Of a stretch of DNA of 64,000 bases, positions 1-8,124 are shown one piece after another. Source of the stretch: Ignavibacteriae bacterium HGW-Ignavibacteriae-2 (GTDB lineage: Bacteria; Bacteroidota; Ignavibacteria; Ignavibacteriales; Melioribacteraceae); contig PGYT01000001.1 in the NCBI GenBank assembly GCA_002839805.1, positions 155,530 through 219,529 on the forward strand. The letters are read 5' to 3'. Below the pieces are notes generated by a model. That model worked only from the letters and a program-made list of their open reading frames with translations, was not told the DNA's origin and searched no databases. How positions within the stretch are numbered: the first letter of the stretch is position 1; each line of letters opens with the position of its first letter. Position numbers and translations under genes: made by a program.

Positions 1-179
1 ATCGTATTTTCATTTTTCGGAGTGGAAGTTAATATAATTATTTCAATTAAGTACAATAATTTTTTGCATTTATAAAACGATAATTTATAAAGTATTAAAT
101 GAGTCATTAAACACACCACATGTCCATTTATTTTATTAAGCTTAAATGGCAGGTTCAAAAATTTCTGACACCCAAAATA
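1..179. other. Intergenic, no gene seen
   Basis: This is AT-rich sequence downstream of the sigma-54 regulator, up to the window edge. I see no coding frame, no convincing terminator hairpin and no promoter match on either strand. Confidence 0.5.
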
Positions 180-1541
180 CTATTCCTTAAAAATAATATT
201 ATAGCGTGAAATCAGTCTGTGGATAGATCTTCTATCCAGGCCGCAGGAATCGGCGGTTTTTGATATGTTTCCGTCATTTAATCGTAAATGATGTGTAAGA
301 TAATCCATCTCAAATTTTTCAAGTACTTTTTGTTTTGCCTCTTTATAATCGAGTGAGATTATCTCATTCGGAATTTCGTCCGCTTTTTTTGAAATTGGCA
401 GGGGTAAATCGCTAAGTTGTATAATGTCATTGGAGCATAAATAATAGGTTCGATTAATAATATTTTGAAGTTCTCTAACATTACCCGGCCACGGATAGTT
501 AATCAGCGCTTCCTCGGCACTGTTGGTAAACCTGCGCTGCTTCTGTCCTCTGCTACTGCACAAATGTTTTACGTAACTGAGAATTAATGGCAGAATATCA
601 TCTTTACGCTCGCGCAAAGGGGGTACTTCAATTTTCATGCTGTTAAGTCTGTAAAACAAATCATCCCTAAACAAACCGTCCTTTACAAGTTTTTCTAAAT
701 CTTTATTCGTCGCAGCGATAATTCTTACATTGATATCAATTTCAGACTGACCGCCGACACGCCTGATTTTACGTTCTTCCAACATTCTAAGAAGTTTAAC
801 TTGGAGAGATAGAGACATTTCACCAATTTCATCGAAGAAAAATGTACCATTGTTTGCGAACTCCAATAGTCCCGGTTTAGTTTTAATGGCGCCTGTGAAT
901 GCGCCCCTCTCGTGTCCGAACAACTCACTTTCAAAAAGTTGTTCGGGTAAAGCACCGCAGTTAACCGGTACAAACGGATTGTTTTTTCCTTTACTTAAAT
1001 TATGAATAGCTCTCGCTATTAATTCCTTTCCAGTGCCGCTTTCTCCAATAATTAAAACATTCATTTCAGTTGGCGCAATTTTTTTTACAATGTTTATAAT
1101 TTCTTTCATCTGAGCGCTTTCGTGTACAATCTTTATCAGATCTTCATTTGTTTCCTCGGATTCGTTTTGTAATATAACTTTGTTTTTTAAGCCTCTGTCT
1201 ATTACTTCAAAAAGTTTTTTTGAAGCGAACGGTTTTTCAATAAAATCGAATGCGCCCAATTTAATAGCCTCTACACTTGATTCAATTGTACCATAGCCCG
1301 AAATAATAATAACAACAGTTTCCGGATTTTGATTTAATGCGTTGTTTAATATCTCAATACCATCTATGTCTTTCATCTTAAGATCTGATATTACTAAATC
1401 GAAATCTGTATTTTTTATAAGCTCAACTGCCTCCTGAGGATTGTTGCAGGGAGTTATTTCAAACTCTTTACGAAACGATAAAATTTTAACGAGACTGTCG
1501 AGCATTTCCACTTCATCGTCAACTAAAAGTACTTTATACAT
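180..1541 (-). CDS. Sigma-54-dependent response regulator (NtrC family)
   Basis: 453 aa with the complete NtrC layout. The receiver domain (about 1-120) has the acidic pair D8/D9, phosphoacceptor D53, S81 and K103. The AAA+ domain (about 135-380) has Walker A GESGTGKE (166-173), the sigma-54 contact loop GAFTGA (213-218), Walker B with DE at 237-238, and the arginine-finger region around FRDDLFYRLN (291-300). A Fis-type helix-turn-helix lies at about 424-444. Such proteins bind upstream enhancers and, once phosphorylated, open sigma-54 promoters. The gene overlaps the 3' end of the kinase gene by 8 bp (1534-1541), so the two are translationally coupled and form a two-component pair. Its most obvious target is the sigma-54 promoter at 3215-3230, just beyond the kinase gene; that link is inferred from position and domain match. 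Confidence 0.95.
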   Translation of the reverse strand: MYKVLLVDDEVEMLDSLVKILSFRKEFEITPCNNPQEAVELIKNTDFDLVISDLKMKDIDGIEILNNALNQNPETVVIIISGYGTIESSVEAIKLGAFDFIEKPFASKKLFEVIDRGLKNKVILQNESEETNEDLIKIVHESAQMKEIINIVKKIAPTEMNVLIIGESGTGKELIARAIHNLSKGKNNPFVPVNCGALPEQLFESELFGHERGAFTGAIKTKPGLLEFANNGTFFFDEIGEMSLSLQVKLLRMLEERKIRRVGGQSEIDINVRIIAATNKDLEKLVKDGLFRDDLFYRLNSMKIEVPPLRERKDDILPLILSYVKHLCSSRGQKQRRFTNSAEEALINYPWPGNVRELQNIINRTYYLCSNDIIQLSDLPLPISKKADEIPNEIISLDYKEAKQKVLEKFEMDYLTHHLRLNDGNISKTADSCGLDRRSIHRLISRYNIIFKE

Positions 1542-3027
1542 GTTGTTTTCTCTTTCCGTTTAATTTTACAATAAATGTTGTGCCTTTTTGCAATTGGCTT
1601 TCACACTCAATTGAAATGTTATGTTGGTCGCAGATGTTTTTCACAATATATAATCCAAGACCAGTGCCTTTATCTTGTTCTTTAGTAGTATAGAATGGTG
1701 AAAATATATCGGGCCTCGTAGCATCATCAATTCCTTGTCCATTATCACTTACAGAAACGATAATAATTTCATTTTCAGCTGTAATTGAAATTTTGATAGT
1801 TCCTTCAGTTTTAATTGCATCGATAGCGTTGCCGAACAAATTGGCAAAAACTTGTTCTAAAAGCGATGCATCTCCGTAAACATATATTTCATCATTAATA
1901 TATTCTTTAATAATTTCAATGCCGTTTTTTCTGAATACAGGCTCAAATATTTTTATACTTTGATCTATAACTTCTTTTAAATTCACATTTATAAAATTCA
2001 TTTTTCGTTTTTTTGAATGGCGCAAAACATTTTTTGTAATATTAGAAATTTTTTCGATTTCTTTTTGAATTACTTTAATCTCCTCACTAAATTTTAACAG
2101 CTCTCCATTATTTTCCGACTCAAGCAAAAGATAATCGCTCCTGGTTAAAATTATTCCGGTGTAGTTATTTATTTCGTGAGCCATTTGAGCCGTTAATTCG
2201 CCCACAGTAGCTAATTTATCAACATGTCTTAATTGTTCGTTGTGCAGTTCATTTATTTTTTCGCGCGAACTTTCAATTTCGCTTACCATGTTGTTAAAAT
2301 GAAGATTCAATTTTCCAAATTCATCATCACGTTCCACTTTTAATCGTGTTGTTAGGTTCCCTTCTTTTGCACTGTCAAGAGCGCCGATAAAAGTTTGAAT
2401 CGGCTTATTTACATACACGTTAAAAAGAAATAACAAACCGAGTGTAAGAACAATTATCACTGCCACTCCGAGAAAAATTAAATGAAGCGTACCCGTGTAA
2501 AAAGAAATTTCGGCTTTGGTTAAGTGAGTGTCCACATCTAAAAATGCAAGAGGACCTTCCTGTTTATGGCAGCTTTGGCACTCGGGTTTATTAATTATAG
2601 GTTCAAAGGCGGCATAGGCATGAAAATCTTCTAAAATCCTGACACTACGCTTTGTGCGGGCAGCAAAATCCAATGGTACATGTTTTGGGGCTACTTTAAA
2701 GATATTTTTACCAATTTCACTTATTTCGGAAGAGTATTTAATTTTCCCATCTTTGTTATAAATTCGTATATGATTTACATTATTGTTCTCGGCAATTCGT
2801 TCAACAATAATCTGAACATTTTTTTGTTTCCCCAGCATCATAACGTTATCCATACCGTTATCAAGCATATCCAAAGTGGCCTCAAGCATAAGCTGGGATC
2901 TTTGATGAAAATTTTCCCGGAATTGTTTAACTAAAAAGTGCATAGGAAGGCCAACGGCAAAAATTATAAATGTGATTGAGATAAAAATAAATTTACTTTT
3001 TATCGTTTTTGGAAACATTGATTTCAA
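1534..3027 (-). CDS. Membrane sensor histidine kinase with a haem-c motif in its sensor domain
   Basis: 497 aa. The first membrane segment is at about 12-32. The extracytoplasmic domain (about 35-178) contains a CxxCH c-type haem motif, CQSCH, at 150-154. A second membrane segment (about 180-204), a HAMP linker (about 205-258), and a HisKA domain follow, with H284 in AHEINN. The HATPase domain has an N box (N396/N400), DNGQG (428-432) and GTGLGL (454-459). The motif lies on the outer side of the membrane, where c-haem is attached, so I infer a redox, oxygen, NO or CO sensor. Haem binding itself is not shown: a single CxxCH can occur by chance or bind metal. The neighbouring cytochrome genes strengthen the haem reading. 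The partner is the sigma-54 regulator encoded downstream with an 8-bp overlap. Confidence 0.9.
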   Translation of the reverse strand: MKSMFPKTIKSKFIFISITFIIFAVGLPMHFLVKQFRENFHQRSQLMLEATLDMLDNGMDNVMMLGKQKNVQIIVERIAENNNVNHIRIYNKDGKIKYSSEISEIGKNIFKVAPKHVPLDFAARTKRSVRILEDFHAYAAFEPIINKPECQSCHKQEGPLAFLDVDTHLTKAEISFYTGTLHLIFLGVAVIIVLTLGLLFLFNVYVNKPIQTFIGALDSAKEGNLTTRLKVERDDEFGKLNLHFNNMVSEIESSREKINELHNEQLRHVDKLATVGELTAQMAHEINNYTGIILTRSDYLLLESENNGELLKFSEEIKVIQKEIEKISNITKNVLRHSKKRKMNFINVNLKEVIDQSIKIFEPVFRKNGIEIIKEYINDEIYVYGDASLLEQVFANLFGNAIDAIKTEGTIKISITAENEIIIVSVSDNGQGIDDATRPDIFSPFYTTKEQDKGTGLGLYIVKNICDQHNISIECESQLQKGTTFIVKLNGKRKQHV

Positions 3028-3060
3028 CAGTTATTTCTCCGTTTTTTCATAAACAAATTC

Positions 3061-3099
3061 ATGTGTGACACATACGTCCCAGCGTGACATTAATATCAC
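3061..3099. promoter_or_regulatory. Candidate enhancer (UAS) palindromes for the sigma-54 regulator
   Basis: Two inverted repeats lie between the divergent kinase and cytochrome genes. ATGTGTGACACAT (3061-3073) is perfect around its central G. GTGACATTAATATCAC (3084-3099) has 7 of 8 arm pairs complementary. Both contain GTGACA, spaced 19 bp apart. They sit about 140-180 bp upstream of the predicted sigma-54 start site, the usual distance for NtrC-type enhancers. Binding by the adjacent regulator is inferred. Confidence 0.4.
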
Positions 3100-3214
3100 C
3101 ATTAATTTGAATAGAATTCATTTTTATTAATAAAAAAAATATAATTAATCCGCAATTTAGAGGAAAATCAAGCAATTTCAATTAAAATCGTATTATAGGA
3201 TAAATATATCTCTT

Positions 3215-3230
3215 TGGCATATAACTTGCC
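3215..3230 (+). promoter_or_regulatory. Sigma-54 (-24/-12) promoter
   Basis: TGGCATATAACTTGCC matches the sigma-54 consensus TGGCAYRNNNNTTGCW at every fixed position except the last, with correct GG-to-GC spacing. The GC of the -12 element is at 3228-3229, which places transcription start near 3241. That is one base before the ATG at 3242, so the first gene would be leaderless or nearly so. The element is itself partly palindromic (TGGCA-N7-TGCCA), giving a weaker match on the minus strand towards the kinase gene. Confidence 0.75.
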
Positions 3231-3241
3231 ATATAATTGTC

Positions 3242-3634
3242 ATGCAAATAGTAGCTATTACAACAGACAAAAACCTTATAAATATCCTGAGAAAATCGGT
3301 AAATACAAATGAATGCGAGTTAAAATTTTATCAGCAATTATTTGATCCATTGGATGTTATGTCTTTTGTTTGTTCAACTACTCCCCCAGTTTTATTTGTT
3401 GATGATGACTGTTTAAAACCAAATACAGCTCATATTTTAAAATCGATTAAAAAAGTGAATAAAGGGATTAAATTGGTTTTTTTTACGAGTGATTCAAGTT
3501 TGGAGTTAGGCCGAGAGATTTCACCTCTTGGAGTTCATTTTTACGGAATTAAACCGGTTGGAGAAGAGATACTTACTAATATTTTAAATTCTATAAGAAA
3601 TCAATTATTAACTAATAACAATTCCTATAACTAG
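3242..3634 (+). CDS. Small receiver-like (CheY-fold) protein
   Basis: 130 aa resembling a stand-alone receiver domain. A beta1-like start (IVAITTD) is followed by VLFVDDD with candidate phosphoacceptor D54 (or D55/56), T82 after beta4 (LVFFTSD), and K104 after beta5 (FYGIKP). The usual N-terminal acidic pair is reduced to D9, so metal binding and phosphorylation may be lost. I kept the ATG at 3242 because beta1 begins there, although no Shine-Dalgarno sequence is visible and the predicted transcription start is at 3241. The stop is 12 bp before the cytochrome start, so the two genes form one sigma-54 transcription unit. A modulatory role in the adjacent kinase pathway is plausible but unproven. 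Confidence 0.7.
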   Translation: MQIVAITTDKNLINILRKSVNTNECELKFYQQLFDPLDVMSFVCSTTPPVLFVDDDCLKPNTAHILKSIKKVNKGIKLVFFTSDSSLELGREISPLGVHFYGIKPVGEEILTNILNSIRNQLLTNNNSYN

Positions 3635-3646
3635 TTGGAGGATTAC

Positions 3647-6379
3647 ATGAAAAAAACCTTATCATTAATTCTTTTGGTATTATTCACATTTTCATTTTCA
3701 ATTTTCGCGCAAACCGCGAAAATTAACACATTCCCGGTAAGCGCCTACATGGTTACACATGACGGTTACCCTGTGGAATACAGCGGATTAAAAACCGTTG
3801 GTATCGGTGAACTCGTTTATTTAAAATCGAACGCCAGCGCTACCGCTTATACCTGGGAAATTACTTCCAAACCCGCTACATCTGTTGCGGTTCTGGACAG
3901 TACAACCAAACAAATGACCACTTTCAGACCTGACGTAAAAGGCGATTACAAAATTAAACTGACAATTGGCACAACAACCGATGAAATAACAATTGTAGCC
4001 GGAACTTATGTTGGAGCTATTACAGGCAATTGCGGTTTATGTCATGCAGGCACCGCCACCGAATTAGCCGGTACAGGTCACGCAACAATTCTTAAACGAG
4101 GCGTTGACGGGATTCTTAGCGGTCATTATGGCGAAAGCTGTATTAAATGCCATACAGTTGGTTACAATAAAGATGTTACAGCTGTAAATGGCGGTTTTGA
4201 CGATGTTCAGAAGGAACTTGGTTGGATTTTCCCCGTAGGCGCCGATCAAAAGGTTGGTAATTTTGACGCTATGGACGCGAAACTAAAAAATGTGTCTAAC
4301 ATTCAATGCGAAAACTGCCACGGACCTGCAAGTCAGCATATGGCAGGTTTCGATAAAACTAAAATGGCGGTTACATTGGATTCAGGCATGTGCGCTAAAT
4401 GTCACGACGACGGTCACTATCACAGAAGACCTTCTATGTGGGCAAACTCTGCACACGCTAAATCCGCAGCTAATTCCGCTTCCACACGATCAGGTTGTAA
4501 CGATTGCCATTCCGGTTCACGTTTTGTTGAATTAGTTGACACGACTCCTGGAATTAAATATGATTCTAAAAACACAGGTGCAATCGGATGCGCGGTTTGT
4601 CACGATCCTCATGCTTCGCACGACAAACATGATCCTGCGATCAACAGAGAAGGGGCTGGTCAAATTCCTTTGGCAGAACAAGCTCATAACTTAAGAACTC
4701 TTGCCGATGTTACTTTAGCGAATGGCGAAGTTGTTACATTCGGCGGACAAGGTAAGCTTTGTATGAACTGCCATAAATCAAGAAGAGATGCTAACTCGTA
4801 TGTAAATACATCGGCTGTTAGTTCACATTTCGGACCTCACCATAGCACGCAAACAGACATGATTCTTGGAACAAACGCTATTACATTCGGCCGTTATATT
4901 CCGAGTTCAACACATCGCGATGTTATGCCTGATTTCTGCGTTACATGTCATATGGCTCCGACTCCTGCAGACGGTGCTGGTCACGATAAACTTGGCGATC
5001 ACTCATTCGCTATGCATTATGATAATGGAACCGCAGAAGATACAACTGATGATATTTATAACGTAGCAATTTGCCAGAGCTGTCATGGCGCAAACATTAA
5101 AAATTATGATTCTTTTATAGCGCGCGCAGATTATGACGCCGACGGAAAAATTGAGACAGCTCGAGAAGAATTGCATGGATTGTTATTGGCCGTAGAAGAA
5201 TTCTTCCCTAAAACAGCTACTGGTTCCTTCGATTATACTCCGAGTAAATGGAATACAATTCAAACAAGAGCTTTATTTAATCATGCTTATGTGGAAGAAG
5301 ATTATAGCGGCGGTATGCACAACTATCAGTTTGCCGTTGGTTTGTTAAAAGTTACTTTGGAAGCACTAAACTATGGTACATTAGTAAAAGGTCAAATACT
5401 GAATGTAACAGACGTTCCTAACGACCAGGGTAAACAAGTTCATGTGGTTTGGACTCGTTTCGGCGGCGACGGCGCAAGCGATAATCCAGTTAAAGATTAT
5501 ATGTTATTAAGAAAAGACGCTGTAGGATTAGCTAAAGCTGCGACACAGTTTAATTCATTTAAAGATGTACCTGGCGATTTAAAAGGTGTTGAAATAGGTT
5601 CCAAAATTAAAGACAACGGTGTTGTTTGGACTATAGTTGGTCGTTACGCTGCAGCTCAATTATTCGAGTACGCAGTAGTCGCTCCAACTCTTTACGATTC
5701 AACTGCCGCTGGTATGATGGAAACTTCATTTAAAGTTGTTGGTGTTACAGCAAATGGTATTACAGCTGAAACTGACGAAGCCAAAGGTTATTCGATGGAT
5801 AATTTGGCTCCGATGGCCCCAACAGGATTTATGGGAACATTGTCTGTAAATCAAATTAAATTGGACTGGGATGATGCAGTAGACGAAGATTTTAAATATT
5901 TTGCGATTTACAAATCTACAGTTGAAAACTTCGATCCTGCACAAACGGCTCCATTTAAGACAACAATTGAAACTTCTTATGTTGATATGGACGTTCAGCA
6001 AGGAACTAAATATTTCTACACAGTTGCCGCAGTAGATTTCTCTGGAAATGTAGGCGAATACGCTCAGAAAATAGGTGTTTTTGTTACAGGTGTTGAGGCG
6101 GAATTCGGTACTCCAACAAACTTCAGTTTGATGCAGAATTATCCAAATCCATTCAATCCTACTACTTCAATTAAATTTGGTATTCCTGAACAAGCAGAAG
6201 TTAAAGTTACCATTTATGACGCGGTTGGTAGAGTTGTTGGCGTTATTGTAAACGAAACATTGCCGGCAGGTTATTATAACTACAGCTGGAATGCAACAAA
6301 CCTTGCATCAGGTGTATATTTCTACGAAATGCAAGCGGGTAATTTCAGACAAACAAATAAAATGTTGTTGATGAAATAA
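3647..6379 (+). CDS. Nonahaem c-type cytochrome with T9SS sorting domain (surface cytochrome)
   Basis: 910 aa from the ATG at 3647, which follows a good GGAGGA ribosome site; an in-frame TTG at 3635 lies upstream of that site. A signal peptide ends near FAQ (residues 20-22). A PKD/Ig-like domain follows (about 30-122), then nine CxxCH haem motifs at residues 129, 165, 221, 249, 284, 315, 372, 431 and 476. After a haem-free region come a fibronectin type III domain (about 720-805) and a T9SS type A sorting domain (about 835-910) with NYPNPFNPTT and SGVYFYEMQ. Haem attachment occurs in the periplasm and the sorting domain directs export across the outer membrane, so I infer a cell-surface electron carrier or terminal reductase. 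It is the main product of the sigma-54 unit and is followed by a strong terminator. Its acceptor cannot be told from sequence. Confidence 0.9.
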   Translation: MKKTLSLILLVLFTFSFSIFAQTAKINTFPVSAYMVTHDGYPVEYSGLKTVGIGELVYLKSNASATAYTWEITSKPATSVAVLDSTTKQMTTFRPDVKGDYKIKLTIGTTTDEITIVAGTYVGAITGNCGLCHAGTATELAGTGHATILKRGVDGILSGHYGESCIKCHTVGYNKDVTAVNGGFDDVQKELGWIFPVGADQKVGNFDAMDAKLKNVSNIQCENCHGPASQHMAGFDKTKMAVTLDSGMCAKCHDDGHYHRRPSMWANSAHAKSAANSASTRSGCNDCHSGSRFVELVDTTPGIKYDSKNTGAIGCAVCHDPHASHDKHDPAINREGAGQIPLAEQAHNLRTLADVTLANGEVVTFGGQGKLCMNCHKSRRDANSYVNTSAVSSHFGPHHSTQTDMILGTNAITFGRYIPSSTHRDVMPDFCVTCHMAPTPADGAGHDKLGDHSFAMHYDNGTAEDTTDDIYNVAICQSCHGANIKNYDSFIARADYDADGKIETAREELHGLLLAVEEFFPKTATGSFDYTPSKWNTIQTRALFNHAYVEEDYSGGMHNYQFAVGLLKVTLEALNYGTLVKGQILNVTDVPNDQGKQVHVVWTRFGGDGASDNPVKDYMLLRKDAVGLAKAATQFNSFKDVPGDLKGVEIGSKIKDNGVVWTIVGRYAAAQLFEYAVVAPTLYDSTAAGMMETSFKVVGVTANGITAETDEAKGYSMDNLAPMAPTGFMGTLSVNQIKLDWDDAVDEDFKYFAIYKSTVENFDPAQTAPFKTTIETSYVDMDVQQGTKYFYTVAAVDFSGNVGEYAQKIGVFVTGVEAEFGTPTNFSLMQNYPNPFNPTTSIKFGIPEQAEVKVTIYDAVGRVVGVIVNETLPAGYYNYSWNATNLASGVYFYEMQAGNFRQTNKMLLMK

Positions 6380-6405
6380 TCCTGTATATATAATTTCTTT
6401 ACAGG

Positions 6406-6441
6406 GGCAGCTCATAGAATATATGAGCTGCCTTTTTTTTT
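6406..6441 (+). terminator. Rho-independent terminator of the surface-cytochrome unit
   Basis: An 11-bp perfect stem, GGCAGCTCATA (6406-6416) and TATGAGCTGCC (6422-6432), has a 5-nt loop and is followed by a run of T. Confidence 0.92.
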
Positions 6442-6487
6442 CAAAATTTTTATCGATTAAAATCACAAAAAATCAATTTTTATTTCG

Positions 6488-6519
6488 ATTGAGAATTTCG
6501 CAATATCTTATATATTTAG
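6488..6519 (+). promoter_or_regulatory. Possible Bacteroidetes-type promoter of the NapC-family gene
   Basis: TTG (6489-6491), 19 bp, then TATATTTA (6511-6518) resembles the -33/-7 pattern TTTG-N19-TAnnTTTG known from Bacteroidetes. It lies 26 bp before the ATG. AT-rich intergenic sequence produces such matches easily. Confidence 0.35.
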
Positions 6520-6544
6520 AAACGAATATCTGATAACAAAACTA

Positions 6545-8065
6545 ATGAGTGTTATTATGATTAAAAAACTCCCTTCCTCAGTTTACAACTGGATTACAAT
6601 TACAGGCGTAACAATATCCACAATAAGTTTTTTTATGATTGTGTTTCTTTTTGTGGTTTCCTTCTTCCTCGACAAGGGTGGATCTTATCTTGGATTGGTA
6701 ATCTATATAATTTTACCCTCCTTTTTAATACTAGGTCTAATTCTTATTCCGATAGGCATGTATAAAAAATCCAAAGCCGATAAACGTTCCGGAATTCCCA
6801 AAGAATTCAGATTTCCTAAAATCGATTTGAATGATATTAAGCATAGAAACGCTTTTTTTATTTTCATCTCGGTTACAGCTGTATTTTTATTGGTATCGGC
6901 AGTTGGCAGCTATGAGGCATTTAATTATACGGAATCAACTGAGTTTTGCGGAACATTGTGCCACAGCGTTATGAGTCCGGAGTATACAGCGTATCAGGGT
7001 TCCGCGCATGCAAGAGTAAGATGCGTGGATTGCCACGTAGGTTCTGGAGCCGGCTGGTATGTAAGGTCCAAACTATCAGGTTTGTACCAAGTATACGCGG
7101 TAATTAGCAACACATATCCACGACCCATAGAAACGCCAATTAGCAACCTGCGTCCCGCCAGAGAAACTTGCGAAGAGTGTCATTGGCCCGAAAAATTTTA
7201 CTCTCGCAAATTAGTCTCGCAAAAACATTATTTAGCCGATGAAATAAATTCTGAGTGGGACATTTCTATGTCTATGAAAATTGGACCTACTTACAGCGCT
7301 CTAGGATTGAACGAAGGAATTCACTGGCACATCAATCCAAATGTAAAAATTGAGTACATAACTACAGATAAAAAAAATCAGGTTATTCCATGGGTCAAAT
7401 ACACTAACCTTAAAACCGGTGAAGTGCACATTTATAATGATTCCAATGATAAACTAGAGCCAGGCGCATTCGACTCTTTAAAAATAAATGTAATGGATTG
7501 TATCGACTGTCATAACCGTCCATCACATTCGTATCTTCCCCCTGCTTTTTTTATTGATAATGCTCTTACAGCGGGCAAAATCCCAAAAGAATTACCCGAA
7601 ATAAAAAAGCTATCAATGGAAATTTTAGAAAATGAATTCGGCACAACTGACTCCGCCATGATTTTTATAAGAGAAACAATCAATAAGTTTTATGCTGATA
7701 ATTATCCCGAGATAAATAAAACCAATTATAACAGGATTGAAAAAGCAGTTACCGGATTACAAAACGAGTTTAAGAAAAATATTTTTCCGGAAATGAAAGT
7801 TCGCTGGAGCGCATATCCGAACAATATTGGGCATGTAGAATTTGACGGCTGCTTCAGATGTCATTCGGACAGTCATACTAGTGATAAAGGAAGAAATATT
7901 TCACGCGATTGTAATTTATGCCATTCAATTATAGCACAAGGGCCACCTGAGAATCTTATTAAATCAGTTTATGACGAAGGATTAGAGTTTAAACATCCAG
8001 TAGATATTGATGAAATGTGGAAAGAAACAAATTGTACAGCATGTCACACGGGTTTAGCACCTTAA
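6545..8065 (+). CDS. Heptahaem NapC/NirT-family quinol dehydrogenase (ImcH-like)
   Basis: 506 aa. Three membrane helices (about 15-42, 48-71, 103-123) precede a periplasmic domain with seven haem sites. The first is an unusual CX3CH (CGTLCH, 135-140); the other six are CxxCH at 160, 209, 319, 436, 456 and 497. The stretch from CGTLCHSVMSPEY to RCVDCH is the NapC/NirT signature. Family members oxidise menaquinol in the inner membrane and pass electrons to periplasmic cytochromes. Three helices, a NapC domain and seven haems match what is known of Geobacter ImcH, needed for high-potential extracellular acceptors. The ImcH analogy rests on architecture only. The gene has its own unit, ending at a terminator shared with the convergent 16-haem gene. 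Confidence 0.85.
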   Translation: MSVIMIKKLPSSVYNWITITGVTISTISFFMIVFLFVVSFFLDKGGSYLGLVIYIILPSFLILGLILIPIGMYKKSKADKRSGIPKEFRFPKIDLNDIKHRNAFFIFISVTAVFLLVSAVGSYEAFNYTESTEFCGTLCHSVMSPEYTAYQGSAHARVRCVDCHVGSGAGWYVRSKLSGLYQVYAVISNTYPRPIETPISNLRPARETCEECHWPEKFYSRKLVSQKHYLADEINSEWDISMSMKIGPTYSALGLNEGIHWHINPNVKIEYITTDKKNQVIPWVKYTNLKTGEVHIYNDSNDKLEPGAFDSLKINVMDCIDCHNRPSHSYLPPAFFIDNALTAGKIPKELPEIKKLSMEILENEFGTTDSAMIFIRETINKFYADNYPEINKTNYNRIEKAVTGLQNEFKKNIFPEMKVRWSAYPNNIGHVEFDGCFRCHSDSHTSDKGRNISRDCNLCHSIIAQGPPENLIKSVYDEGLEFKHPVDIDEMWKETNCTACHTGLAP

Positions 8066-8071
8066 AATAAA

Positions 8072-8102
8072 AAAGGGTGTTCAACAATGTTGAACACCCT
8101 TT
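8072..8102. terminator. Bidirectional terminator between convergent cytochrome genes
   Basis: A 14-bp perfect stem, AAAGGGTGTTCAAC (8072-8085) and GTTGAACACCCTTT (8089-8102), has a 3-nt loop. An A-rich tract on the left serves as the U-tract for minus-strand transcription. Confidence 0.9.
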
Positions 8103-8124
8103 AATTTAACCGAATGAAAAATTT

